Shown here piece after piece: positions 34,961 through 41,142 of a DNA stretch of 41,142 nt. The notes under the pieces are model-generated. The model had not been told where the DNA came from, did not search any database, and worked only from the letters and a program-made list of their open reading frames with translations. The position numbers were made by a program, and so were the translations under genes. Numbering within the stretch: position 1 is the stretch's first letter; each line of letters starts with the position of its first letter. Origin of the DNA: Actinomycetes bacterium. Lineage in GTDB: Bacteria; Actinomycetota; Acidimicrobiia; Acidimicrobiales; RAAP-2. The stretch lies in contig JAJYZN010000002.1 of the NCBI GenBank assembly GCA_021799915.1, positions 1 to 41,142 of the forward strand, given 5' to 3'.

Positions 34961-35563
34961 TTACAGGTACGTCCCGGGTCGGACGGGCACGCCATCACCG
35001 TCCGATGCCCCGCTGGGCAGTCCTCGCTGGCGCATCTCGTCGAGCTGGGCGCGCGCCGCCATCTGCTGGGCCATCAACGACGCCTGGATCCCGTGGAAGA
35101 GTCCTTCCAGCCAGCCGACCAACTGCGCTTGGGCGATCCGCAGCTCGGCTTCCGACGGGACGCTGGCATCGAACGGCAGGGCCATCCGGTCCAACTCTGA
35201 AGCCAGATCGGGCGACAGACCGGTGGCCAGCTCGTGCACCGACATCTCGTAGATCTCCCGCAGGCGTCTCCGACCGGCCTCGTCCAACGGTGCCTGTCGC
35301 ACCTCGTCGAGGAGCTGCTTCACCATCGACCCGATTCTCATCACCTTGGCCGGCTGGTCGACCGACTCGTGCCGTCCCCCGCTTCCCGAGGTGCCGCCGT
35401 CGGAACCTTCCTCTTCGGCGCCGTCGGCGCCTACGGTCCCGTCGTCGCGGCCATCTCCGTCGAATCGGGACCCCACCGACGTCGGCGCCGGCAGGACTTC
35501 GTCTGGGGCAACGGGCACCGGGGGCGTGGGGAGTTCCGGGTCTGCGTGGGGAGTGTCCGTCAT
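34961..35563 (-). CDS. bpa: Bacterial proteasome activator Bpa/PafE
   Basis: Bpa forms a ring that opens the 20S proteasome gate for ATP-independent degradation of unfolded proteins. The 200-residue product has the highly conserved core QPAKVMRIGSMVKQLLDEV, APLDEAGRRRLREIY, LPFD, and AELRIAQAQLVGWLEGLFHGIQ followed by MAARAQLDEMRQ, matching mycobacterial Bpa closely. It ends in GTYL; the mycobacterial protein ends in GQYL, where the C-terminal tail docks into the proteasome. The N-terminal 70 residues are acidic and disordered. I start at ATG 35563; the longer frame is non-coding. It implies that the organism has a 20S proteasome. Confidence 0.92.
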   Translation of the reverse strand: MTDTPHADPELPTPPVPVAPDEVLPAPTSVGSRFDGDGRDDGTVGADGAEEEGSDGGTSGSGGRHESVDQPAKVMRIGSMVKQLLDEVRQAPLDEAGRRRLREIYEMSVHELATGLSPDLASELDRMALPFDASVPSEAELRIAQAQLVGWLEGLFHGIQASLMAQQMAARAQLDEMRQRGLPSGASDGDGVPVRPGTYL

Positions 35564-35687
35564 CACCCTCGATGATGCCAGAGATGGTGGACCTCGGGTA
35601 CCCGTCGTGCTCACCGCGACTGGGACCGGCGGTGACACGACTGTTTGACCAGGAATGATCGGACGCCGTCGGATAGGTGCCGTTCGG

Positions 35688-36944
35688 TCAACGCGGCGGC
35701 CACGAGAGCAACGGCACCAGCATCTCGGCATCGGTCAGTGATCCGTGCCGGGCGCAGAGCCGCTGCTCGCCCACGTCGGCCGGATCCAGGAAGGCGGTGG
35801 GAGCGAAGGGGACCAGCGCCACGTCCCCCAGGCGATCCGCTACGTGGGGGAGCGGCTCCCCGCCGAACCAGCCTTCGTCGATCACTTGCTCCTTGGTGCG
35901 AACCCAGGCGATGGGGCTGTACCGCGCCTCGGCCGCTTCGACGACGTCGCCCAGGGTTCCAGGGCGGGTGTGGAGCCAACGGAACCTCCCCTCCCCCGAC
36001 AGCAGCTCGACGCCACCCATGACCTCGGGCCCGAGCACCTCGGCGGCCCGACCGACGTCGACCTGTCCATGGTCGGCCGTGACCACCAGGACCGCTCCCT
36101 CGGGAAGTCCCTCCAGCACGTCGCCGACCATCCGGTCGACGCATCCGAGCTCCGCGTCGTAGTGGGCCCCGAGTCCACGGGCGTGCGCCACCTTGTCCAC
36201 GCCGTCGTAGTAGGCGTAGACGAACGGTGAACCCCGGCGAACGAGATCGAGGATCTCCACCACCACGCCCGAGGGCGTATGCCATCCGTGGAGCACCGTG
36301 CCGTCCAAGTGGGCCGCGGTGAAACCCGTCGACGCGTAGTCGGCCCGTGAGACCACGGGAACTTCCGACCCCCGGCTCGAGCCGTCCTCCCCGTCACGCA
36401 CGCCGGCTCCGTAGCCGGGGAAGGGTGGGTGGGGTTGGAACTGACGTGGAGGGATGCTCTCCCTGGCATCGGCGCCGTTGCGCTGCCAGCGCAGCACGTT
36501 CAAGATCCCGCCATCGACTTGGACGCGGTAGCCGAGCACTCCGTGGACCGAAGGCGGAAGGCCGGTCGTCAGGCTCGTGAGCGCGGCGGCGGTGGTGCTG
36601 GGTGCCACCGAGGTGACGGCCCCGCCGGAAGCCGTCGCCAGGACCGGGGCGAGGGCGGCGCGGTCCTGCAACTGCAGCCAGCCGAGGCCGTCGAGCACCA
36701 GGAGCACGATCTGGCGGGCATGTGCGACGGGCTCGGGGATCCACGCCTCGGAGCGGCCCTCGCCATCCGAAGAACCGAGTCCGTGCGGTGTAGCGGCGGT
36801 CGCCCTCCCCGCGGAGCCCGGGCGCCCGACACCCACCCGCGCCAGCAATGCCGGTACGACGTTGACCAGGCACCCTCCGGCAAAATCAGGGATGACCGGG
36901 CTGGGCCGGACCGGAAACGTGGGGGCGGAGGAGCCGGGATGCAC
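35688..36944 (-). CDS. Alkaline-phosphatase-fold phosphodiesterase/pyrophosphatase
   Basis: The 418-residue protein belongs to the type I phosphodiesterase/nucleotide pyrophosphatase group. Visible are LVLDGLGWLQLQ (metal Asp), APSTTAAALTSLTTGLPPSVHGVLGY (nucleophile Thr region), VYAYYDGVDKVAH and VVTADHGQVDVG (metal Asp and His), and a C-terminal LCARHGSLTDAEMLVPLL. No signal peptide is seen, so it is probably cytoplasmic. The substrate is unknown. I chose the GTG at 36944 rather than 36953 because TACTGT (a -10-like hexamer) ends 7 nt before it and overlaps the upstream GTG. It is followed by bpa after about 120 bp, in which I see nothing distinctive. Confidence 0.87.
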   Translation of the reverse strand: MHPGSSAPTFPVRPSPVIPDFAGGCLVNVVPALLARVGVGRPGSAGRATAATPHGLGSSDGEGRSEAWIPEPVAHARQIVLLVLDGLGWLQLQDRAALAPVLATASGGAVTSVAPSTTAAALTSLTTGLPPSVHGVLGYRVQVDGGILNVLRWQRNGADARESIPPRQFQPHPPFPGYGAGVRDGEDGSSRGSEVPVVSRADYASTGFTAAHLDGTVLHGWHTPSGVVVEILDLVRRGSPFVYAYYDGVDKVAHARGLGAHYDAELGCVDRMVGDVLEGLPEGAVLVVTADHGQVDVGRAAEVLGPEVMGGVELLSGEGRFRWLHTRPGTLGDVVEAAEARYSPIAWVRTKEQVIDEGWFGGEPLPHVADRLGDVALVPFAPTAFLDPADVGEQRLCARHGSLTDAEMLVPLLSWPPR

Positions 36945-36951
36945 CGCGGCC

Positions 36952-36957
36952 ACAGTA
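36952..36957 (-). promoter_or_regulatory. -10-like TACTGT before the phosphodiesterase gene
   Basis: TACTGT fits TAnnnT and ends 7 nt before GTG 36944. It is paired back-to-back with the Rrf2 promoter about 60 bp away. Confidence 0.45.
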
Positions 36958-37015
36958 GGACGTCACGCCCCCGCACGCCGACGGCGGCCACGGGACGGCG
37001 GGCAGGTGGCGCCGA

Positions 37016-37021
37016 TAGGAT
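37016..37021 (+). promoter_or_regulatory. -10-like TAGGAT before the Rrf2 gene
   Basis: TAGGAT fits TAnnnT and ends 8 nt before GTG 37030, with no ribosome site between. Confidence 0.5.
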
Positions 37022-37029
37022 CACCTCGC

Positions 37030-37497
37030 GTGAAGGTTTCCACCCGTGGTGACTATGCCAGCCGGGCGCTCCTGTCCCTGGCACTCCACGGGGACCAGGG
37101 CGAGCCGACGTCGGTACGAGACATTGCCGAGCGGACGGCGCTGCCCCAGCCCTACCTCGAGCAGATCCTCCTGGCCCTCAAAGGCGCCGGGCTCGTGCGA
37201 TCCAAACGCGGGGTGGGGGGCGGCTACGTCCTGGCCCGTCCGCCCGAGGAGATCACCTTGGCCCAAGTGGTGTCGGCCGTCGACGGCCCCATCGTGGCCG
37301 GGGACTTCGCCGAGCCCCACACCGGGGGTGCCTGCGACCACGAAGGCCAGTGCGTCCTCCTGGCAGTCTGGGCCGAGGTCGGTGCGGTGATGCGGGACCA
37401 CCTACAGTCCTTCACCCTGGCCCAGATGGTGGAGAGAGCCCGCGGTGGCGCAGATGTCAACGACCTTGGAGCCGCAACTCGTTCCATCGCTCGATGA
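37030..37497 (+). CDS. Rrf2 family transcriptional regulator
   Basis: This is a winged-helix regulator. The 155-residue product begins VKVSTRGDYASRALLSLAL, then SVRDIAERTALPQPYLEQILLALKGAGLVRSKRGVGGGYVLAR, the Rrf2 DNA-binding domain with its wing. The sensor region has ACDHEGQCVL, two cysteines five residues apart; the three-cysteine cluster site of IscR is not complete here, so any Fe-S cluster would need another ligand. The open frame extends far upstream but homology and the -10 both point to GTG 37030. Its last 41 bp overlap the convergent phosphatase gene. Its targets are unknown. Confidence 0.92.
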   Translation: MKVSTRGDYASRALLSLALHGDQGEPTSVRDIAERTALPQPYLEQILLALKGAGLVRSKRGVGGGYVLARPPEEITLAQVVSAVDGPIVAGDFAEPHTGGACDHEGQCVLLAVWAEVGAVMRDHLQSFTLAQMVERARGGADVNDLGAATRSIAR

Positions 37498-38050
37498 CCG
37501 GCGTCTCACGCTCCCAACCAAGCACTCCGAGGGAACCGGCGGCGAGTGCCAGGCAGCGGCCCGCCACCGGGGGCAGTCCCACCCAGCGCGACGCCAGCAC
37601 CCGGAGGAAGTGGCCGTGGGCGAAGCACAGGACGTCCCCTGTGGCCGACCGCGCTCGCTCGATGATCCGGTCGGCGCGGCGGCCCACGTCGGCCGCCGTC
37701 TCGCCCCCGGGCACCCCGTGGGTCCAAAGGGACCACCCCGGCTCGCTCGAACGGATCTCTTCGGTGGTCCGTCCCTCGTACGCCCCGTAGTCCCACTCCG
37801 AGAGATCGTCGGACACGACGGCCTGGGCCGAGAGGCCGGCGAGCCGGCAGGTCTCCTCGGCCCGTGCCATCGGGCTGGTCAGGATCTCGGAGAACTCCAT
37901 GCCGGCCAGCACTCCGGCGAGCGCTTCGGCCTGTCGACGGCCGGTCTCGTCGAGCGGTACGTCGGTGCGACCGGTGTGCCGCCCACTGGAGCTCCAGTCG
38001 GTCTGACCGTGCCTGACCAGGAACAATCGGGGCCGCTCCACACTCCACAT
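37457..38050 (-). CDS. Histidine phosphatase (phosphoglycerate mutase-like)
   Basis: This is a small cytoplasmic phosphatase of branch 1. The catalytic RHGQTDW is near residues 13-19 (His14 phosphorylated in the family), with LTSPMARAEETCRLAG, EWDYGAYEGRTTEEIR and FAHGHFLRVLASRW carrying the second His. The substrate is unknown; close relatives act on sugar phosphates, acid phosphate or cofactors. Three GTG codons precede ATG 38050 in frame; I chose the ATG. The gene converges on the Rrf2 gene with a 41-bp overlap of coding sequence and diverges from the sigma factor gene across about 140 bp, where no clear promoter stands out. Confidence 0.9.
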   Translation of the reverse strand: MWSVERPRLFLVRHGQTDWSSSGRHTGRTDVPLDETGRRQAEALAGVLAGMEFSEILTSPMARAEETCRLAGLSAQAVVSDDLSEWDYGAYEGRTTEEIRSSEPGWSLWTHGVPGGETAADVGRRADRIIERARSATGDVLCFAHGHFLRVLASRWVGLPPVAGRCLALAAGSLGVLGWERETPVIERWNELRLQGR

Positions 38051-38189
38051 CACCACCACGGGGTACCCCGGCGCAAACCCAGGCCGCCCGGAATGCCATG
38101 CCCGCCCCCGGCGTTACACCCAAGTGACACCATGAGGAGCGACTCGGGCGGTCGCTCGACAGACGATCACGGGAGCGTTAGGCACGGAG

Positions 38190-39041
38190 ATGACCACCAC
38201 CAAGACCAGAGGTTCTGCGGGCACGACGGACAGTCTGGGCCTGCTCCTCCAGGACCTCGATCACTACCCGATGCCGAACCACGACCGTCAGGTCGAGCTG
38301 GCGAAGCGCGTGGCGGCAGGAGACCTGGAGGCCCGCCAGGAGATGGTGGCGGCCAACCTTCGACTGGTGGTGCACTGGGCGCGCCGCTACCAGGACCGCG
38401 GAGTGGACATGGCCGACCTCGTCCAGGAGGGGACGTTCGGTCTCATGCGCGCCGTGGAGAAGTTCGACTGGGAACGGGGCTTTCGGTTCTCGACGTACGC
38501 CACCTGGTGGATCCGCCAAGCCCTCCAGAGAGCCGTCCAGCAGCACGGTCGGACCATTCGCATCCCACTCGAAGTCGGGGAGCGCATCCAGCGACTCGAC
38601 ATGACGTCCGCCGAACTGTCCATCAAGCTCGGGCGTCCGCCGACCGATGAGGAGCTCGACGAGGCCACCGGCATCTCGCCGGCCGAGCGTCACTCGCTCG
38701 AGGGAGTGGCCCGGGTGGCTGCCAGCCTGGACCAGCCGGCGGCCGTCGACTCGGCCACCTCGCTCGGCGACCTGGTGGCCCCCGACGAAGAGGACCCCGT
38801 GGCGGACATCGACCAGGAGATGCTCCTGGCGCAGGTCCGGGAGGCGGTCGAGCGTCTGCCGGGCCTCCAGCGCGACGTCCTCCGGCTCCGCTACGGGTTC
38901 ACCGGAGAGTCCCCAGCGTCTCTACAGGCCACGGCCGACCGCCTGGGCGTCGGAGTACGCCGAGTCCGGCGGGCCGAGCAGGAGGGCTTGGCCGCCCTCT
39001 CGGCCGACGTCGACGTCGTCGGGGCCCATCTGGCCGCCTGA
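38190..39041 (+). CDS. Sigma-70 family RNA polymerase sigma factor with atypical region 4
   Basis: The 283-residue protein is of the primary-like (RpoD/SigB-type) group. Region 1.2-2.1 reads DSLGLLLQDLDHYP and RQEMVAANLRLVVHWARRYQ; region 2.3-2.4 is MADLVQEGTFGLMRAVEKFDWERGF followed by FSTYATWWIRQALQRA, which should read a TATAAT-like -10. Region 3 follows with IRIPLEVGERI. Region 4 is LPGLQRDVLRLRYGFTGES, but its recognition helix reads GVGVRRVRRAEQEGL in place of the usual GVTRERVRQIE, so -35 recognition may be weak or altered. ATG 38190 has GGAG abutting it; the true leader is unclear. It is probably a secondary sigma factor. Confidence 0.92.
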   Translation: MTTTKTRGSAGTTDSLGLLLQDLDHYPMPNHDRQVELAKRVAAGDLEARQEMVAANLRLVVHWARRYQDRGVDMADLVQEGTFGLMRAVEKFDWERGFRFSTYATWWIRQALQRAVQQHGRTIRIPLEVGERIQRLDMTSAELSIKLGRPPTDEELDEATGISPAERHSLEGVARVAASLDQPAAVDSATSLGDLVAPDEEDPVADIDQEMLLAQVREAVERLPGLQRDVLRLRYGFTGESPASLQATADRLGVGVRRVRRAEQEGLAALSADVDVVGAHLAA

Positions 39042-39048
39042 CGACACC

Positions 39049-39069
39049 TCCCGACCGGCGCCGGCGGGA
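39049..39069. terminator. Hairpin between convergent sigma and rluD genes
   Basis: TCCCG and CGGGA form a 5-bp stem, then one bulged A, then CCG:CGG with a GCGC loop. It starts 8 nt after the sigma gene stop and 27 nt from the rluD stop, so it could serve both. Confidence 0.5.
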
Positions 39070-39095
39070 CGGGGCTCTTACCCGCGTTCGGGGAG

Positions 39096-40085
39096 CTAAT
39101 TGATCAGTCCGTCCAGGTCGGCCGGTAGCGTCGAGCTCCATCGGACCCGGTCCCCCGTCTCGGGGTGCTCGAACCCCAGCTCCGCCGCGTGCAGGAAGAG
39201 CCGACCTGGCTCGAGCACCTCGGGACCCGGAGCGACGAATGGCGCCCTCCTCCCTCCCGGCCGGGGACGGGCGCCCGCCCGGTAGCGCCCGTCACCCACC
39301 ACCGGGTGGCCGATGGCGGCCATGTGCACGCGGATCTGGTGGGTTCGCCCGGTATCGAGGTGCACCGAGAGCAAGGTGGCGTCGACCGGGGTGGGAACAC
39401 CGTTGAGCTCGGAGTAACGGTGGAGCACCGTGTACCGGGTCACCGCCGGCCGGCCATCGGCCGAGACGGTCATGAGGGTCGGGGTGCGAGACGACCGGCC
39501 GATCGGGGCATCCACCACTCCATGCTCCTCGGGCACGTGGCCGGCGACCAATGCCAAGTAGCGGCGTTCCACGGTGCGGCTGGAGAACTGCCCCACGAGG
39601 GAGGCGAAGGCCTCTGCGGTCCGGGCGACGACCAGGAGGCCCGACGTGCCACGGTCGAGCCGATGGACGATGCCCGGCCGGCTGGGATCTCCGATCCCGT
39701 CCCGGTCGAGAAGATCGGGGAAGCGGGCGGCGAGGCCCGAGACCAGCGTCCCCTCGGTCCGGCCGGCGCCCGGGTGCACCACCACGCCGGCGGGCTTGTC
39801 CACCACGACGAGGGATTCGTCGTAGTGGACCACTTCGAACGGCACGTCCGGGTCTGCCCGGAGCCCGGCGACGGCGCGGTGCGCTGTGGCGATGCGGAGG
39901 AGCGATCCGCGGGTCACCGGGGTGCTCCCCGACGTCGTCTCCACCCCGTCCACGAGGACCTTCCCCCCCGCCACCAGCTCGGACGCCTTCGATCTGGACA
40001 CTCCGCCCAGGAAGGCGACCACCCGGTCGACTCGCATCCCATCGAGAAGAGCGGGCACCTCGACTTCGAGGTCGCCGTCGGTCAT
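39096..40085 (-). CDS. rluD: RluD-type 23S rRNA pseudouridine synthase
   Basis: It makes pseudouridines in the large-subunit rRNA. The 329-residue product has an N-terminal S4 RNA-binding domain (MRVDRVVAFLGGVSRSKASELV, GKVLVDG) and a RluA-family catalytic domain with VVVDKPAGVVVHPGAG, IVHRLDRGTSGLLVVA (catalytic Asp in HRLDRGTSG), ERRYLALV and VHLDTGRTHQIRVHMA. ATG 40085 overlaps the lspA stop as ATGA. The lspA-rluD pair is common in bacteria. Exact target uridines cannot be read from sequence. Confidence 0.95.
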   Translation of the reverse strand: MTDGDLEVEVPALLDGMRVDRVVAFLGGVSRSKASELVAGGKVLVDGVETTSGSTPVTRGSLLRIATAHRAVAGLRADPDVPFEVVHYDESLVVVDKPAGVVVHPGAGRTEGTLVSGLAARFPDLLDRDGIGDPSRPGIVHRLDRGTSGLLVVARTAEAFASLVGQFSSRTVERRYLALVAGHVPEEHGVVDAPIGRSSRTPTLMTVSADGRPAVTRYTVLHRYSELNGVPTPVDATLLSVHLDTGRTHQIRVHMAAIGHPVVGDGRYRAGARPRPGGRRAPFVAPGPEVLEPGRLFLHAAELGFEHPETGDRVRWSSTLPADLDGLIN

Positions 40086-40642
40086 GGCTCCTCGGCGTCG
40101 TGGCTCGGTGCGGCGTCCGCCTGGGTACGAGCCCCGGTCGGGGCGACGTCCGGCGTCCCTGGGGACGGTCGGCGCCAGAAGTGGAGGACGAGGAGCACGA
40201 GCCCGATGGTGATGGCGGCGTCGGCCACGTTGAACGTCGGCCAGTGTGACAAGGTGATGAAGTCCACGACGTCGCCATGGTGTCCCCGGAACAGACGGTC
40301 CGCCACGTTGCCGACCGCACCGCCGAGGACGAGCCCGTACCCCACTGCTGCCACTCGGCTCCGGCTCCGCCAGGCTGCGACGACGAGAGCCCCGGCGACG
40401 ACGACGGACACCGCCACAAGCAACGGACCATCACCGGTGAAGAGGCTGAACGCCGACCCCGAGTTGTAACGGACGGCCAGACCGAAGGGTCCCAACAGGT
40501 GCACCGGATGCCGTAGGTCCGCTTCGACCCACGAGGTGGTGGCCTGGTCCGCTGCGACCACCACGACGGCGATGCCCACGGCGAGCGCCAGCCCGCCCGG
40601 AACCCGGTCCTTCAGCGGCGCGACAGCCCCCCGCTCTTGCAT
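40082..40642 (-). CDS. lspA: Lipoprotein signal peptidase
   Basis: This membrane aspartic protease removes signal peptides from lipoproteins. The 186-residue product has four membrane segments and the family motifs DQATTSWV, RYNSGSAFSLF, GGAVGNVADRLFRGHHGDVVDF (first catalytic Asp) and FNVADAAI (second catalytic Asp). The usual Lys in DQxTK is Thr here. The frame is open to 40705; I chose ATG 40642, which overlaps the DksA-like gene by 31 bp, because no closer start codon precedes the first membrane segment. The C-terminal 25 residues are polar and variable. Confidence 0.95.
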   Translation of the reverse strand: MQERGAVAPLKDRVPGGLALAVGIAVVVVAADQATTSWVEADLRHPVHLLGPFGLAVRYNSGSAFSLFTGDGPLLVAVSVVVAGALVVAAWRSRSRVAAVGYGLVLGGAVGNVADRLFRGHHGDVVDFITLSHWPTFNVADAAITIGLVLLVLHFWRRPSPGTPDVAPTGARTQADAAPSHDAEEP

Positions 40643-41142
40643 GCCACGCACAGACGGGCATACGGCAGGGCGCGAAGCCGGGCCTTGGGGATCGGCTGGT
40701 GGCACCGTTCACACGCGCCGTAGGTCCCGTCGGCTATCCGGGCCAACGCCAAGTCGATCTCCTCGACCGCCGCCTGCGCCTGTGCCGACAGCGCCAGATC
40801 CCTCTCCCGATCGACCGCGACGGTCCCGCCCTCACCCGACTCCTCGTCGAATTGGACATCGCCGGGCTCCCGCTCCTCGGCCAGTGAGTCGGCTTCCGCC
40901 CTCAGGTCACTGGCCTGTCCCTGGTAGACGACCCGCTCGGCCTCCAGCAGCACACGCTGCTCGGCCAGGAACTTCTGATCCTTGGCGTAGGGACGCCCCT
41001 GACCCACCGGGGCCGCCTTCTTGGCCGGCGGGGCTGCCTTCTTGACCGCCGGGGCCGCCTTCTTGGCCGCCGGCGTTGGCTTCTTGGCCGGCGGGGCTGC
41101 CTTCTTGGCCGCAGGCGCTGGCTTCTTGGCCGCAGGCGCTGG
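40612..41142 (-). CDS. DksA/TraR C4 zinc-finger protein with Lys/Ala/Pro repeat N-terminus (5' end outside)
   Basis: DksA/TraR proteins bind RNA polymerase through its secondary channel and modulate transcription. The conserved part begins GRPYAKDQKFLAEQRVLLEAE, a coiled coil, then GTYGACERCHQPIPKARLRALPYARLCVACK, a CxxC-x17-CxxC zinc finger. Upstream of that the frame stays open to the right edge and codes for 45 residues of AAKK/AP repeats, as in many actinobacterial members. The start codon is beyond the window. The acidic tip residues of E. coli DksA are not obvious, so a different effect on polymerase is possible. It leads the lspA-rluD string. Confidence 0.88.
   Translation of the reverse strand, partial: PAPAAKKPAPAAKKAAPPAKKPTPAAKKAAPAVKKAAPPAKKAAPVGQGRPYAKDQKFLAEQRVLLEAERVVYQGQASDLRAEADSLAEEREPGDVQFDEESGEGGTVAVDRERDLALSAQAQAAVEEIDLALARIADGTYGACERCHQPIPKARLRALPYARLCVACKSGGLSRR
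41008..41142 (-). repeat. Lys/Ala/Pro-coding tandem repeat at the right edge
   Basis: Imperfect 18- to 24-bp units with GCCAAGAAG as core code for AAKKAP-type repeats in the DksA-like protein. They run off the right edge, so the copy number is unknown. Confidence 0.85.

Noticed and set aside
34765..34998. N-terminal extension of the RDD protein (with RTANGER repeats)
   Set aside because: It is a translation of the 7-bp repeat in the intergenic gap. AGGAGG stands just before ATG 34764.

Overview
This G+C-rich window comes from an actinobacterium. My best guess is the class Acidimicrobiia or a close relative. The evidence is the aroC-aroK-aroB-aroQ-pepQ-efp-nusB-pyrR-pyrB-pyrC-carA gene order, the Bpa/PafE proteasome activator, a menaquinone gene set and the DksA-lspA-rluD string. 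The lineage is inferred from gene content, not from a database match. Almost everything here is core chromosome. I see no phage, insertion sequence, CRISPR array, tRNA or rRNA.

Layout. (1) 1-8833, minus strand: one tightly packed run from aroC through shikimate genes, a proline peptidase, EF-P, NusB and the pyrimidine genes to the first codons of carA at the left edge. Most junctions are 1-8 bp start/stop overlaps. The pyrR leader can fold into a PyrR-binding loop. (2) 8888-12018: a prepilin peptidase, an NfuA-like Fe-S protein, a divergent cysteine-rich protein and two small conserved proteins. (3) 12015-14442, minus: tyrS, a membrane-anchored protein and a flavin reductase. Divergent from tyrS is a carotenoid oxygenase (14517-15977). 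(4) 15907-22417, minus: menD, a large SNF2 helicase and a SWIM zinc-finger protein, coupled by overlapping stops and starts. (5) 22423-26320: menH, menA, menB and menE on alternating strands; with menD they form most of the menaquinone pathway. menC, menF and menG are not here. (6) 26357-29900: a thioredoxin/YyaL-like protein and two unknown proteins. (7) 29971-36944, minus: dnaE, an RDD membrane protein with a glycine/proline/tyrosine repeat tail, bpa and an alkaline-phosphatase-fold enzyme. (8) 37030 to the right edge: an Rrf2 regulator, a histidine phosphatase, a sigma-70 factor with an unusual region 4, rluD, lspA and a DksA/TraR zinc-finger protein cut by the edge.

Two features recur. 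First, many genes that begin a transcription unit have a TAnnnT -10-like hexamer ending 6-8 nt before the start codon and no separate ribosome binding site, the pattern expected for leaderless mRNAs. I used it to choose several starts. The clearest case is a single TACGCTA heptamer midway between menB and menE that reads as a -10 in both directions with identical 8-nt spacing. Second, several unrelated genes (aroC, the flavin reductase, the SWIM gene, dnaE, the RDD gene, SNF2 and the DksA gene) carry short in-frame tandem repeats coding for disordered segments.

I did not find a convincing new multi-gene system. The best leads are regulatory (the pyrR leader, the shared menB/menE promoter, the dnaE leader hairpin), plus the sigma factor with the degenerate -35-reading helix and the eight-cysteine protein beside nfuA.
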